Below are positions 1 to 9,960 of a stretch of 64,000 bases of DNA, piece after piece. The stretch is from Cliona cf. orientalis (Eukaryota > Porifera > Demospongiae > Clionaida > Clionaidae). The stretch lies in NCBI GenBank assembly GCA_963930775.1, contig OZ005689.1, positions 27,391,798-27,455,797 on the forward strand. Reading direction: 5' to 3'. The notes beneath the pieces were generated by a model. The model had not been told where the DNA came from and did not search any database. It saw only the letters and a list, made by a program, of their open reading frames with translations. The position numbers were made by a program, and so were the translations under genes. Positions within the stretch are counted from its first letter, which is position 1; each line of letters starts with the position of its first letter.

Positions 1-106
1 ATATTCTGACGTAGATTACGAAGATGAAAGTTAAAAATCTTAAATTTAAGTTGCTCTGAGTTATTAACGTTTTCATAATGTATTACATATATGGCATATT
101 CGGGCC

Positions 107-207
107 CTCTCATTAGAGGAATGCATGCATGATACACAGTCCCATGCAATGGCAACATATCATTACTCAATAGATAAAATTGGGATTTGTGGGGCAACAA
201 CAGCGAG
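107..207 (-). repeat. B2 split direct repeat
   Basis: This 101-bp block, from ctctcattagagg to caacaacagcgag, recurs almost unchanged at 925-1025. It forms the outer 3' end of the retroelement. Confidence 0.9.
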
Positions 208-686
208 AGAAAAGTCAACACAACAACACAGACAACGTACACAAATAGGAAACAGAAATGATTAACAGAACCAAACGTCCTAACTGCTGCACACACACAC
301 ACACAACACACATACACACTATATGCACGACAAAATTTGCTCAATACACAAATAATATACACCCGGGATGGGCCAAATTAAAAGAAGAATTTATTTAGGA
401 TACGTGGCCACATATCCACGGAAAAAAACCCCTCTAAAAAAACCTCGCTGAGGAAAAAATTTTTGAGGGGAAAAAACCAACGTAAAAGCATCCCAGGGGC
501 TAAAAAAAGAGAAATTATAGGAAATAGTGTTCCAGATCCAGGGACGTATGAGAGTGCCGCAGCAGACTTCCCGATTGATGGAGTGCTCGTGGGCATGTGA
601 GAAATAGAGCATTGCATAAAATGGTGCACAAACTACATCGGTTAACCAACTTGCCATATTCCAGGGAGGGAGGAACAAAAAAAAAA
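208..686. other. Spacer between A2 and B2, no gene
   Basis: A short CA microsatellite lies near 291-320 and an A-rich purine stretch near 420-510. No convincing coding sequence is seen. In Ngaro-type elements this interval is internal to the 3' repeat complex. Confidence 0.5.
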
Positions 687-924
687 AAAGTTACCTGGTA
701 CACTGGTAGGAGCTGTTGTCACACGAGAGGACTGCCTCCTTGCAGCTCCAGCCTTAAATACCCAACCTGGAGACTCATAGCAACTCAGGAATGCATAATT
801 ATTTCCCTTTCTGCATAACATCCTACATATAGCAGCCCCACCCCCCAATCCAGCATGCAAAGCCCTACCACTGGAGAGCTTATTTTCCGTCTAATTCACT
901 GCGTTCAAACGACAGAAAATACAC
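687..924 (-). repeat. A2 split direct repeat
   Basis: This block matches 5812-6048 with only a few differences (an extra C in a C-run near 841-847, a few substitutions) and directly abuts B1. It is the internal copy of the element's 5' end. Confidence 0.9.
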
Positions 925-1025
925 CTCTCATTAGAGGAATGCATGCATGATACACAGTCCCATGCAATGGCAACATATCATTACTCAATAGATAAAATTG
1001 GGATTTGTGGGGCAACAACAGCGAG
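925..1025 (-). repeat. B1 split direct repeat
   Basis: This 101-bp copy of B2 lies 43 bp past the end of the recombinase gene and touches A2 with no spacer. The B1/A2 junction is what a circular intermediate with joined ends would present. Confidence 0.9.
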
Positions 1026-1067
1026 GATCAAAGAAAGTGGGTGACCTGTTTAGTCTTGGAATGTACT

Positions 1068-2035
1068 TTACAGGCCTAAGCTTCTAGTAACACTAAGTCT
1101 GTCCTCGAGCTTGTCCTTGACGTCGCCGTCCTTGGCATTCTCCGAGACCCACCTGCCATGCCGTTTAAACCAGCGATCTGGCACGTCAGCATTTGCTGCA
1201 GCAGAAGCCCCACCTGATCGGAGACTGTGCAGGCCAAACTGTTTAGGGTCCAGACCGAGCTCTTTTAATTTCTCCAGGACTAGTTCCCGGACTCTAGGCC
1301 GCCAGAAGGGCGCAGTCGGTATCCATGCTTCGTAGAGGAGAGGCCTCTGAATAGCAGCCTGTCCGCATCACCGTGGATATCAGCTATTCGGAAATAACGT
1401 CGAAGCATTGCAACTGGGCATATATCTGAATCCGTGCGTGCAATAGGTACCCAGGATCCGTCCCTGAATTGGTCGGTCTTACTTGATTCGACAAAAATTT
1501 CCACGTGCTGGTCATAGAAAATAATATCGCACTCCCTCAGGGATGCCAGCTCGCTGAAACGGAAAAATCCAGCGAAACCCAGCAGGCATATCGTCATTGT
1601 GCGAATAATAGGCAGGTCAGCCGAAGGTGTAATAAACTTCTCGAACATCCTTTGAAGAATTTCTGGGGTAATTGGCTCCTTCTTCGTAGTCCTATGAGCC
1701 AAGATACGCTTGGCACCAGCCAATATCTGCTTAACGAGTGGATGCTCAGCCGGGTCTTCAACCACTGCTAGCTGGTGTGCCCAAGAAATAGAATTAACAG
1801 CTTCTTCCACTGGCGCACTAGTCTTGGAGGACTGGGTCAGAAAAGCCAAATACATGGCAAACTGGAAGGGTTTGGCTGGAAGAACCACTATTCCAGGCTT
1901 GTTTGTAGCCCACTTCTTCCATCTACTGAATCCACCAGCATACTTCTTTACGGTCGCTGGCGCTTTGCTACGCAGAGCAATATTGGGGAGGGTTTCAGCC
2001 AAGTCCTTGAGCTCTGGGTCGTCGATGTAACTCAC
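1068..2035 (-). pseudogene. Tyrosine recombinase of the Ngaro-like element, frameshifted
   Basis: The first frame (251 residues, 2035-1280) holds the N-terminal SAM-like region and the start of the catalytic domain, with the GFFRFSEL segment carrying the first conserved Arg near residue 157. A frame change near 1290-1320 separates it from the C-terminal part, which has the HSLRSGG (His-x-x-Arg) and HGRW motifs and ends at the stop at 1068. At the place where the nucleophilic Tyr is expected, in a KDGxVKD context about ten residues after HGRW, the codon encodes Asp. Family knowledge says Tyr attacks the DNA, so this copy should be inactive even without the frameshift. The exact position of the missing Tyr is inferred from memory of the family pattern. 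Confidence 0.85.
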
Positions 2036-2231
2036 TTCCGGCCAGATCCCTTTAGAGAAGACATCTGGAAAAGTGCGTTATTATAGCCATCCTAATTAGC
2101 TACTATCACCACTACCGCGGTCACTAAGCTCGCAGTAACATTCACAGCATGTATAAATCCCTGCCATTGAGGCTGCCAACAGGCACCGAATATGCATAAA
2201 TGACACTAGAGCATAACAGATCAGCTTAGAT
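2036..2231. other. Non-coding spacer downstream of reverse transcriptase
   Basis: This lies between the recombinase start and the palindrome array. One GACCACC-like relative (cactaccgcggtc, near 2109) may be a degenerate array member. No gene is seen. Confidence 0.4.
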
Positions 2232-2520
2232 GACCACCGAGGTCCTAACAATTGGACTACCCAAGTCCTATACATACTAAGACCACCAAGGTCTTATACC
2301 GAGCGTCTTAATTTCGCCCCAAGACCACCGAGGTTGCCGTGACTACCGAAGTCATTATTATATCTAAGTATACAGTAACCACCAAGGTCACACAACCACC
2401 GAAGTCATATACACATTCCGAGACCACCAAGGCCAATAAGACTATACCTCATAGTCACTGTGACCGCTTAGGTCATACATGCACTTGAGACCACCAAGGT
2501 CAAGGCAATACCAAAGTCCG
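2232..2520. repeat. Array of 13-nt GACCACCRAGGTC palindromes
   Basis: At least ten copies of a GACC-ACCRA-GGTC motif, with variants GACTACCGAAGTC and GACCGCTTAGGTC, occur at 2232, 2255, 2281, 2323, 2341, 2377, 2394, 2422, 2462 and 2489, with a weaker one near 2507. Each is a short inverted repeat (GACC/GGTC or GACT/AGTC) separated by unrelated A/T-rich spacers of about 4-30 nt. Some copies change both arms together (GACC..GGTC versus GACT..AGTC), which suggests pairing or dyad symmetry matters. The array sits between the reverse transcriptase/RNase H and recombinase genes. Function is unknown. Confidence 0.8.
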
Positions 2521-2696
2521 TATGACTACTGTCTTATTATACACTGTATCTAGCATCCCAACACCACAGAGGTGGGCACATTACAATGCAGCTACACATG
2601 CTGCCTACATGTAGGCTTAAGGGCATTATGTATGTAAATGAGGTATTCACCAATCAAATTTAGAATTCATCACAGGTAATGAAAATCATAACACAA
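2521..2696. other. Non-coding tail after reverse transcriptase frame
   Basis: No open frame or structured repeat beyond possible degenerate array members (caccacagaggtg near 2562). Confidence 0.4.
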
Positions 2697-4867
2697 CTAG
2701 TCAGAGTTTTCTATATATAATGCACAGGCACCTGTACAGTCTCTTAAACAGAAACCACTAACATAATTCCTAGGAGGGATAGTAAAATCCAACCATAAAC
2801 ATAAGATTACAGACTCTGAAGTCAAAGCGTCACCAATGTTATTCCCACTCTTTCCTGGGATGAACAATCCGGGTTTAAAAGGAATACACATCCATTGATG
2901 GACGAAAGCTGCCAGGTGACTACCATCCAGACATAGTAGCGGCCAAAACGGGGCAGACTTCCACACAGGGACAATAAGGCTACCCCATAGCATTGCAGGC
3001 TTTCGCATGCCTCAGAACACGACCGATCAAACTGATAGGAGGGACCCACCAATTTACCTCATCAGACCAATTTACTGTGAATGCATCAATAGCAGCAGCG
3101 CCAGGGCACCAAAATCTGCTGTAAAACTTTGGCAACTGGGTGTTATCAACATGAGCAAAGCAATCCACTGAATGGGGACCCCACAATGAGTCAATCCAGG
3201 AAAAAAAACTGGGGGGTTGATAGCCCAATCATCAAAATCCGAATCCGACTTATATAATCGGCCTTATCATTCAAACTGCGAGGAATCCATTCCATGTCCA
3301 GCCTGATGCTTTGCTGCAAGCAAGCCTCAAAGATGGACAAGGCTATGATCTGCAGGTGTTGCTTTTTGCTCCCAGCTTCTACAATCCGAACAACATTCTG
3401 GTTATCTGTGAACCATTTCACTCTATGCCCAGCTAACCTAGGGGCAAAGGAATTAAGCACTGCTGCTACCGCCTTGAGCTCCCTCCATGTCGAACTTAAC
3501 GATGCTTCATATTCCGACCATTGGCCATGGGCAATATCGGGGCCAATCTCAACCGTGTTATGGAAGCCACCAAATCCCGTAGCACTAGCATCTGAGAAGA
3601 CTACCCTGGTAGCTCCAGGAGAAAACCAAATCGGTCTACCATTAAATGCTGGCAGGGACGACTTCCAAAATAAAATCTCGTCATAAGCTAGGGCAGACAG
3701 GGAAAGTTTCTCAGACCAAAACCTGCGACTATTGAGAACATCGTAAAGGGCCCTTGTATGCAAACGAGCAACAGGGCCTAATGCCAAGCTCATGGATATA
3801 ACCTGGCCTATAATACTAGCTAGAAGGCGTGCAGGAACAAGCTTGCTAGTTAATGCACTATCGATTGCACAACACAATTTGGTTATTTTCTCCTTGGGTA
3901 CAAAGAATTTCCCATCAAGGAGGTCAATGATAAAACCAAGCCACTGACCAACTTGCTGAGGTGTGAGCTTAGATTTAGGGATATTAAGAATGAAACCTGC
4001 CAAAGCAAGGTTATCCGTGATCATCTTAGTGCCCTCAACACACTCAGCTTGTGAATCCGCAGCATAAATACCGTCATCAATATAAATCATGCACCTAAGA
4101 CCTTTGGATCTCCACCGTTTAACCAGGGGCCTTAAAAGCTTGGTAAAGACGTAACATGCAGTGGACAAACCGAATGGTAACACACGAAACATAAACCATC
4201 TCCTAGCGGTACCAGAACCCCAGGAAAAGCCAAGGTATGGCCAGCTATCCTCATGTATGTCCACATGGTGATAGCCCGACTTTAGATCAAAGGTAGTGAA
4301 GAAATCACCACTCTGAAACAATGTTGGAACCAGCTCCAAACCTTCATACTTAAATTTCCGATCAGGTAAGAATTGATTAATGTATCTAAGATCCATAACC
4401 AAACGCTGCTTCCCAGAAGCATTGGTCACAACGGACAAGGGGCTGCAAACTATCGGGCAGGAGGTACACTCAACCACACAGCGTCCCGAGACCAACTCAG
4501 CAATCGCATCACATACAAATGAGACATTTCCCAAAGCTGACCTATGATTCAGCTGAAACACGGGGTCAGGCAATCTCAGAAATGGCAAACGGTAACCCTC
4601 CGTTATAATCCCTGCCACAAAGGATGAAGGCCCAAGCTCATTGAGCCAGAAATTCTCATGCTGCTTCAACCGTCCCTGGACGGACACAACTGAAGGAGTT
4701 AATGTACTCAGCATAGGAGATGCATGTACTGAGATAGGACAGACCATATGTGGCTCGCAATCATCCTCTCTGAAACACCATGACCAATCGAAGGCCCATG
4801 GATCCAAACCATCCCCCACATAGAAAGGATAAGGGTCACAGTCTAGACCATAAATGCATGTAAACAT
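2697..4867 (-). pseudogene. Reverse transcriptase/RNase H of the Ngaro-like element, frameshifted
   Basis: The long first frame (558 residues, 4867-3191) contains the RT fingers and palm: FDLKSGYHHVDI, the LPFGLSTACYVFTKLL segment and the catalytic YIDD box near residue 262. It continues into RNase H with SDAS, WRELKA, TDNQN and NDKAD carrying the acidic residues. After RNase H the conserved C-terminal extension of DIRS-type proteins (SWIDSLWGPHSVD, FNSRFW-like FYSRFWCPG, NWW) continues in other frames at 3228-2980 and 3008-2697. At least two frame changes therefore lie near 3190-3240 and 2980-3010, one by an A-run at about 3201-3208. The protein would copy element RNA to DNA. It ends upstream of the palindrome array. 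Confidence 0.92.
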
Positions 4868-5005
4868 GAAGACAAAAGTTGCTCATAATTAATTATTGAT
4901 ATACCAGACTAATGCATGCATTAGAGAACACAAAACACACAATTATAACATAGTCAACGAGACCAGAAAACAAGAATAACGTCTGAGAGCTCAGTCCATG
5001 CTTGG

Positions 5006-5763
5006 CTAAGTACTTTTTATACCTGCAGCATTCTGCAATAGCGGGCAGCCCTTTCTAAAATGGCCCATCTTGCCACAGTAAAAACATGGACCCAACTGAG
5101 AAGAGTTGGTTTGTCCAGAAGGGGGTCTGGTCACCTGTCCAACAACCTGAGGGACCAAAAACTGCAAGCCAGGCGCTACCACCACTGCAGTACCACCGCT
5201 ATGAGCGTCATGCTCCCCAGACGACTGGGCAGAGCTAAACCTAAAAGGCTTCTTAGAGGCCCCGCCCTTCTTCCGGGCATCTTTAGCGCTCTTCTGCTTA
5301 TTCTTCCTTCCTGCTCTCTGCTCCGCCCCAAATAAACGTTTTTCGTCGTCAGAATCGTCTGCCAACTCATCCTCTTCGTACTCTGCTACCGTCGCCCACC
5401 CATGCTCGCTCCTTCCGCTATCAGAATATTCTTTTGACGTACAGTAATAAGCTTCTCACCTTCCTGCAGCGAAGTGATGGCTTTCTCCACGGCCGGGGGA
5501 GTGGACTTCAAGGCTGCCGTAGCTGCGTCGACCTTGTCCCGAACCTGTTCGTTAAAGAGATATTGCTTCTCATGGCCTCGCTTCTTAAATGTCGGCTTGG
5601 TATCGAGGCGCATCTTCTTCACCACCCGATCATCCGACGCCTCTATCTCCCTCTTCATCTCCGACAACTTGGAGTCCACCTTCGCCTCGACATCTCGAAC
5701 TGCTTTTAGTACTTCTTCCAGCTTGTCTGCAGTTGACGTCGAGCCTCCTTGTCCAGTAGCCAT
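5006..5763 (-). pseudogene. Gag-like nucleic-acid-binding protein of the Ngaro-like element, frameshifted
   Basis: The frame starting at the Met at 5763 opens with an acidic/basic helical region (coiled-coil-like, DKLEEVLKAVRDVEAKV) and runs to about 5386. The next frame picks up acidic DDSDDEKR, a Lys/Arg-rich stretch and a C-terminal zinc knuckle CFYCGKMGHFRKGC (C-x2-C-x4-H-x4-C) before the stop at 5006. The two frames overlap near 5370-5400, so a single indel there explains the break. Upstream in-frame sequence to 5946 lies in the A1 repeat, so 5763 is preferred as start. The order gag then RT fits the DIRS group. Confidence 0.85.
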
Positions 5764-5811
5764 GATGAGCAAACAAAATTGATCCAGCAGACGAGCCTGT
5801 CTTGGAGCAGA

Positions 5812-6048
5812 AAAGTTACCTGGTACACTGGTAGGAGCTGTTGTCACACGAGAGGACTGCCTCCTTGCAGCTCCAGCCTTAAATACCCAACCTGGAGACT
5901 CATAGCAACTCAGGAATGCATAATTATTTCCCTTTCTGCATAACATCCTACATATAGCAGCCCCACCCCCAATCCAGCATGCAGAGCCCTACCACTGGAG
6001 AGCTTATTTTCCGTCCAATTCACTGCGTTCAAACGACAGAAAATACAC
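5812..6048 (-). repeat. A1 split direct repeat (5' end of element)
   Basis: Matches 687-924. It forms the outer 5' boundary, since similarity to A2 ends at 6048 where unrelated flank begins. The promoter for the element would be expected here, though no specific motif is claimed. Confidence 0.88.
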
Positions 6049-6252
6049 ATCCCTACTTATAGAGTCTACCGACTCTATGATAGAACGTTGTTTGTCGTGC
6101 GCTATACAGTATGTATGTATTATTACCTTTGGTGCATGCGCTATAGGATTGCAATAATCGTCGATGCAGCCTTTCTTGCTCCCTGGCAAGCTTTTGATGG
6201 ATGAAGCTGGCTTCTTTTCAATTCTAAGGGAATGTGTGGTTAGGGTTAGGTA
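6049..6252. other. Flank between retroelement and hAT transposon
   Basis: About 200 bp of single-copy-looking sequence with no clear gene. It includes gttagggttaggta, of which gttaggta is the hAT target site. Confidence 0.4.
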
Positions 6253-6485
6253 CAGTGGCGTAGCTAGCTGTTGCTCCATGCCAGGGCCAAGAATCTGTGG
6301 AGGTTGGTACTATGCACTAACCAATCTAGGGGGGTCTGGGGGAATGCTTCCCCAGGAAAATTTTGAATTTTGGATATCTGAGATCACTTCGGATGGCATC
6401 TGAGAATCATTTTTATTGCAAACAAAATTAATACATACAAAATTAGAATTGTGTAGAAAATGTGATTATTTTATTACAAGAAACA

Positions 6486-8522
6486 TTAAACCAATAAAAT
6501 TCTTCTGTTCTTATCTTTGCTTGCAAATTCATTCACCACTTGCTCTAATGAAATCTTTTTTGAAAGTTCTCGTTCAATAGATAGCACTGCTAGATCAATG
6601 AGTCGTTGCTCTGTCATTGTTGAGCGTAGGTAGGTTTTGATCCGTTTAAGTGCTGAGAAGGAACGTTCACAATGAGCTGTGCTAACTACTATAGAATTAG
6701 GAGAACCAGGACTACACGCCTGAATTGACCTCATATGTTCCAAATTCTTCTCAGCAAATCTGTGGTCCAGCTCAGATAGCATGGCATCCAAAATTGGAAA
6801 ATAAACCGAGATTTTAAGAAGCTCACTTGTCATTAATCCATCTCTTGATCCAATAGTTTCCATCACAAGTTCATCTTCGTACCTCCTTGGTAGCTGTCTT
6901 GAACGTTGTGATCTTGGACCAGGTACTTCAGTCTGAATGTTATGCAATGATGCAACATCCTGTACATACTTAAATAGCTGTTCCCATTTACTATCAGTTC
7001 TAAAATCTTGCAAAATTCCCACAGTTGCACACACTAAGTCTGCCGCCTTAGCCATATCAATGGTGCTGCTCTGTAGCTGATCAGACAAACTCTTTGTACA
7101 TGACAAAATTCTAGAAAAGATGACCAGCAGGATGAGAAACTTAAAGCTTCTCACCTGTAGAAGGATCCCTTTTGCTTCTACTGCTTTTTCCCTGTTTTCC
7201 CATTCAGTAATTGCTTCCAATGCTGCCAAAAGGGAATCAAACGTGCAGCAAACTGCATCAACAGCAAAGTATCGACACGCCCATCTTGTATCAGAAAGCC
7301 TTTGAAGTCGACGTAATTGTTTAGAAGGATGGAGTTCATTTTGCTTTTGCAAATAAATATCATGTGATTTGCTGCTAGACATGAAAACATATAATGTTTC
7401 CATTAGGGCAAAGAATTCAGAAGCATCAGCAATGCTCCTGGTCGTGTCCACTAGGGCCAAATTTAGGCAATGAGCATAGCAGTGGACATATAAAGCTTGC
7501 GGTGCTACCTCCTTTATGCGCTGCTGTACTCCAGAGCATTTACCGCTCATTACAGAGGCACCATCATAGCCCTGAGATACTATGCAAGTTGAATCTAATC
7601 CGAAGTGTTTCAGAGTATCAAGTATGTACGTAGATAAGCCTTGTGCATCTAAGGACACAACTTCTACGTAAGTAAGAAAGCGTTCCAATATTGAACCAGT
7701 TTCTATGTCGACATATCTTAGCACAATGGCCATCTGTTCACGCTTACTGCAATCTTTAGTTTCATCTGCTAAAATTGAATACAAGCCAGCTTTTTTGACG
7801 TCTGCACAAATCTGTTTTTGGACTAGGCTAGCCATTATATTCAGTATTTCATTCTGAATATCGGCCGAGGTGTAGGTTGCATTCCTAGGGCCATCAGTGA
7901 GTCTACAACGAATAATAGGATCATGATTTGCTATAAGTTCCAAAATTTCTCGGAAATTCCCCCTGTTAAGTGATGTTTGTGTCTCTCTGTGACCACGCAG
8001 GGCAATTTCTTGGTGGCTGCACACCAGCAAAATTTCTGCAATCGTCTTCATATAGTGACGATTGTTTTCTATTTGCTGAGCTTTAGCACTGCCCATTCGC
8101 TCAGAGATAGTTGTACCCTGTTGCATATTCAGTGTATACTGGCTCCAAGCTACAGCAGCTTGCTTATGAGCAGCACAATTGCTATGGCAACTCAATATAC
8201 CACTTTTACCAGTTGCATGCTTCCAATCTCTGAAACCAATTATTGTAAATGCCATTTCAGGCCTACTTAGACCCCCGGATGAGACACCAAACAAGCGACA
8301 CGGATAGCAAAAGCATGCATCTCGGCTTACAGAGTACTCCAACCAAGGATAAGAGTGGTACCATCCTGGACTAAACGACCTAGGCTTTCCCGAGAAGAGT
8401 GTTGCTGGAAACTTAACATTAACTGGCCTTACTGGTGGATATGCTGGCGTTGCTGCAATATCATCTGGAGCTTCACTGCGCTCATTACACGAGTTCGTAC
8501 ACGGTTCTTGTGCCTGGTTCAC
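6486..8522 (-). CDS. hAT transposase (TTF zinc finger, DUF4371-like, hAT dimerisation)
   Basis: A 678-residue frame. The N-terminal third has a TTF-type zinc-binding region (YSVSRDACFCYPCRLFG, then GFRDWKHATGK and a Cys/His pair SCHSNCAAH near residues 100-118). The middle matches the DUF4371/RNase H-like core with KAGLYSILADETKDCSKREQ supplying the first catalytic Asp and YDGASVMSGKCSGVQQ following. HCYAHCLNLAL lies near residue 350. The C terminus ends in the hAT dimerisation region (VSTAHCERSFSALKRIKTYL). It belongs with ZMYM1-like/DUF4371 hAT proteins that cut and paste the element. The frame spans most of the element and has no stop. A short upstream frame (8707-8525) may be its N-terminal exon. 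Confidence 0.92.
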   Translation of the reverse strand: MNQAQEPCTNSCNERSEAPDDIAATPAYPPVRPVNVKFPATLFSGKPRSFSPGWYHSYPWLEYSVSRDACFCYPCRLFGVSSGGLSRPEMAFTIIGFRDWKHATGKSGILSCHSNCAAHKQAAVAWSQYTLNMQQGTTISERMGSAKAQQIENNRHYMKTIAEILLVCSHQEIALRGHRETQTSLNRGNFREILELIANHDPIIRCRLTDGPRNATYTSADIQNEILNIMASLVQKQICADVKKAGLYSILADETKDCSKREQMAIVLRYVDIETGSILERFLTYVEVVSLDAQGLSTYILDTLKHFGLDSTCIVSQGYDGASVMSGKCSGVQQRIKEVAPQALYVHCYAHCLNLALVDTTRSIADASEFFALMETLYVFMSSSKSHDIYLQKQNELHPSKQLRRLQRLSDTRWACRYFAVDAVCCTFDSLLAALEAITEWENREKAVEAKGILLQVRSFKFLILLVIFSRILSCTKSLSDQLQSSTIDMAKAADLVCATVGILQDFRTDSKWEQLFKYVQDVASLHNIQTEVPGPRSQRSRQLPRRYEDELVMETIGSRDGLMTSELLKISVYFPILDAMLSELDHRFAEKNLEHMRSIQACSPGSPNSIVVSTAHCERSFSALKRIKTYLRSTMTEQRLIDLAVLSIERELSKKISLEQVVNEFASKDKNRRILLV

Positions 8523-8524
8523 AA

Positions 8525-8707
8525 TTACAGTTTTTGGCCCAGAAGGACTATGAAGTTAGACTGACCACTGGCAGCTGGACTGTCACTGCTGCTACTGGCA
8601 CCAGTAGTAGACTCAATTCCACAGTGCCTCTTATTTGACTGATCTTCGCTCCTTAAGCACTGAAATAGAGTCAGCTGATCAGATGGAGGTCTCTTCTGAG
8701 CCATCAT
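8525..8707 (-). CDS. Possible N-terminal exon of the hAT transposase
   Basis: A 60-residue frame beginning MMAQKRPPSDQLTLF lies inside the transposon just upstream of the main frame but in a different phase. A Lys/Arg-rich start followed by a short hydrophobic LTLFQCL motif is common at hAT transposase N termini. Joining it to the main frame would need an intron or a one-base frameshift; I could not settle which. Confidence 0.4.
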   Translation of the reverse strand: MMAQKRPPSDQLTLFQCLRSEDQSNKRHCGIESTTGASSSSDSPAASGQSNFIVLLGQKL

Positions 8708-8968
8708 ACATACCGATCTAGATACATGTACAAGATAAGCCTAGCCACGAAATTACCACGTGTTGGCTCGGCTATTAAATTTAACCCTTTGTGCACTGTA
8801 TTCACTAACATACTGCACACTATAAAATGATAAGCTTAGTCTGTGATGATTGCTGACTTCGACAAAAGGTATCCAAATTATGTAGAATTAGTTAGCATAT
8901 TCTGGTCAATCTGATGCCCGGGCCCGGGCCCGGGTAGGCCCGGGTGTAGCTACGCCACTGGTTAGGTA

Positions 8969-9415
8969 TAGATCCACAAGATGACTGGCTCATCATTTAT
9001 CGGAGCACAGTGATAGATAAGCTTCTTGGCTTTCTAGTAATAGACTGCTGACTTATTACAGTATACAGGTATTACACATGCATGGCATCTGTATGCATTC
9101 TTGTGGTGTACCTCCTTTGTCTCAACTTAGAGCGATAATGTTGGACATGCAATGCAGTAACTTAAACTGCTCAGTGCACTTGAGTCAAGATTTTGCACTG
9201 TAGTGCTTCAAGATGTTTTGAAGAAGCTAGCTATCAAAGCAGGCTATATACTGTGAAGGAAGCTGACTTAATGTTGGCACCGCGGTGCAGAGTTTGATAC
9301 AACACCTGCAGGGTTATTGTTGCTATGAGCCGTTGAACCTTTAATAACACTGCTATGCTATAACATGCCGCACTCAACAAACAAGTCGACAATATAGGTG
9401 CATGAAAAAGCAAGT
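8969..9415. other. Intergenic, nothing recognised
   Basis: No coding frame or clear repeat boundary seen in this stretch. Confidence 0.3.
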
Positions 9416-9690
9416 GTAGGGATGTATAGTGTATAGTGGATGTGATTATCCCTATAAATCTTGTTACCGTAATTTATCGAATACCAACGTATGGAAATTT
9501 CAATTCGCGCACTTTTCTGGTAAAGGTCGTCAACCGCTTCATATATAAGCATTGTGACAATTCGTAAAATGCTAATTTTTTACGTTAAATTGGATCATAC
9601 GTTGTATTCAATAAATTACAGTAGTTGTATTTATTGACCCTGCCATTCCTACTTCATCCTTCAATTTTATTCAATTGTGTTTTTATACGT
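9416..9690. repeat. Dispersed repeat interrupted by a MITE; intact relative at 22855-22975
   Basis: Both flanks, gggatgtatagtg...aaatcttgt on the left and ctacttcatccttcaatttt on the right, match 22855-22975, where they are contiguous. The intervening bases are a MITE, so the other copy serves as an empty site. Confidence 0.75.
9467..9621. mobile_element. MITE family 1 (TA target, ends CCGTA..TTAATCGAATAC-like), copy 1
   Basis: 155 bp with inverted ends ccgtaatttatcgaatacc and ggtta/ttgtattcaataaattacag, flanked by TA. The core contains ttctggtaaaggtcgtcaa. Related copies lie at 14517-14663 (reverse orientation) and 42342-42510. Insertion into the repeat at 9416-9690 is supported by the empty copy near 22900. 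Confidence 0.8.
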
Positions 9691-9715
9691 TTTTTTCAAG
9701 AAGAGCACACACTAA

Positions 9716-9960
9716 GCAGAAAAAATTGTCCGGAAACCACCACATACTTGAGCTGGATGCATAGTAGAGCCACACAATGCAAGCAGGCATCCAAAATAGC
9801 ATTATGCACCATATTCGGTAAAGGGTCATCAACGTACGCCGCACGCCCATAAAGAATGTTATGGGCAAACATTGCAAATGCATGGCTTCCTATACAAACA
9901 TAGGAGAACTTCAAACAGCCGTAACTTTAATTCTAAGGCATGAATAAATACACAGTAGTC
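9716..9960. mobile_element. MITE family 2 (CACACTAAGCAG ends), truncated copy
   Basis: It starts cacacactaagcagaaaaaa, followed by ttgtccggaaaccaccacat and gctggatgcatagtagagcc, as in the copies at 10441, 54671 and 55102. Similarity is lost near 9945-9960, so the right terminus is missing. Confidence 0.75.

Larger units (their letters stand above)
107..6048 (-). mobile_element. Ngaro-like DIRS-order retroelement with split direct repeats
   Basis: Read on the minus strand the order is A1 (6048-5812), gag-like frame, reverse transcriptase/RNase H, tyrosine recombinase, B1 (1025-925), A2 (924-687), spacer, B2 (207-107). The A pair is about 237 bp and the B pair 101 bp, both nearly identical, and B1 abuts A2 directly. 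This A1-ORFs-B1-A2-B2 layout is the known signature of Ngaro/PAT-type DIRS-order elements, which integrate by tyrosine recombinase through a circular intermediate and make no target duplication. All three genes carry frame breaks, so this copy looks non-autonomous. The very similar repeats suggest fairly recent insertion. Confidence 0.9.
6253..8960 (-). mobile_element. hAT DNA transposon with 8-bp target duplication
   Basis: The termini are cagtggcgtagcta (6253-6266) and its reverse complement at 8947-8960. They are flanked by exact 8-bp copies gttaggta at 6245-6252 and 8961-8968. CAGTGGCGTA-type ends and 8-bp duplications are hallmarks of hAT elements. The 2.7-kb interior holds one long transposase frame. 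The left subterminal part contains the run ggggggtctgggggaatgc, a common subterminal look for this group, and the right has a (cccggg)n-like tract at 8917-8942. Perfect target duplication and a long open frame suggest a young copy. Confidence 0.95.

Noticed and set aside
378..860. Short frames on both strands near the left edge
   Set aside because: They lie in the A2 repeat and spacer of the retroelement; apparent protein similarity to 5386-5946 only reflects the A1/A2 DNA repeat.
2232..2520. CRISPR array
   Set aside because: Repeats are 13 nt and degenerate with short variable spacers inside a eukaryotic retroelement.
6241..6252. Telomere-like ttagggttagg
   Set aside because: Only about two units, and part of it is the hAT target duplication. 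Not a telomeric tract.
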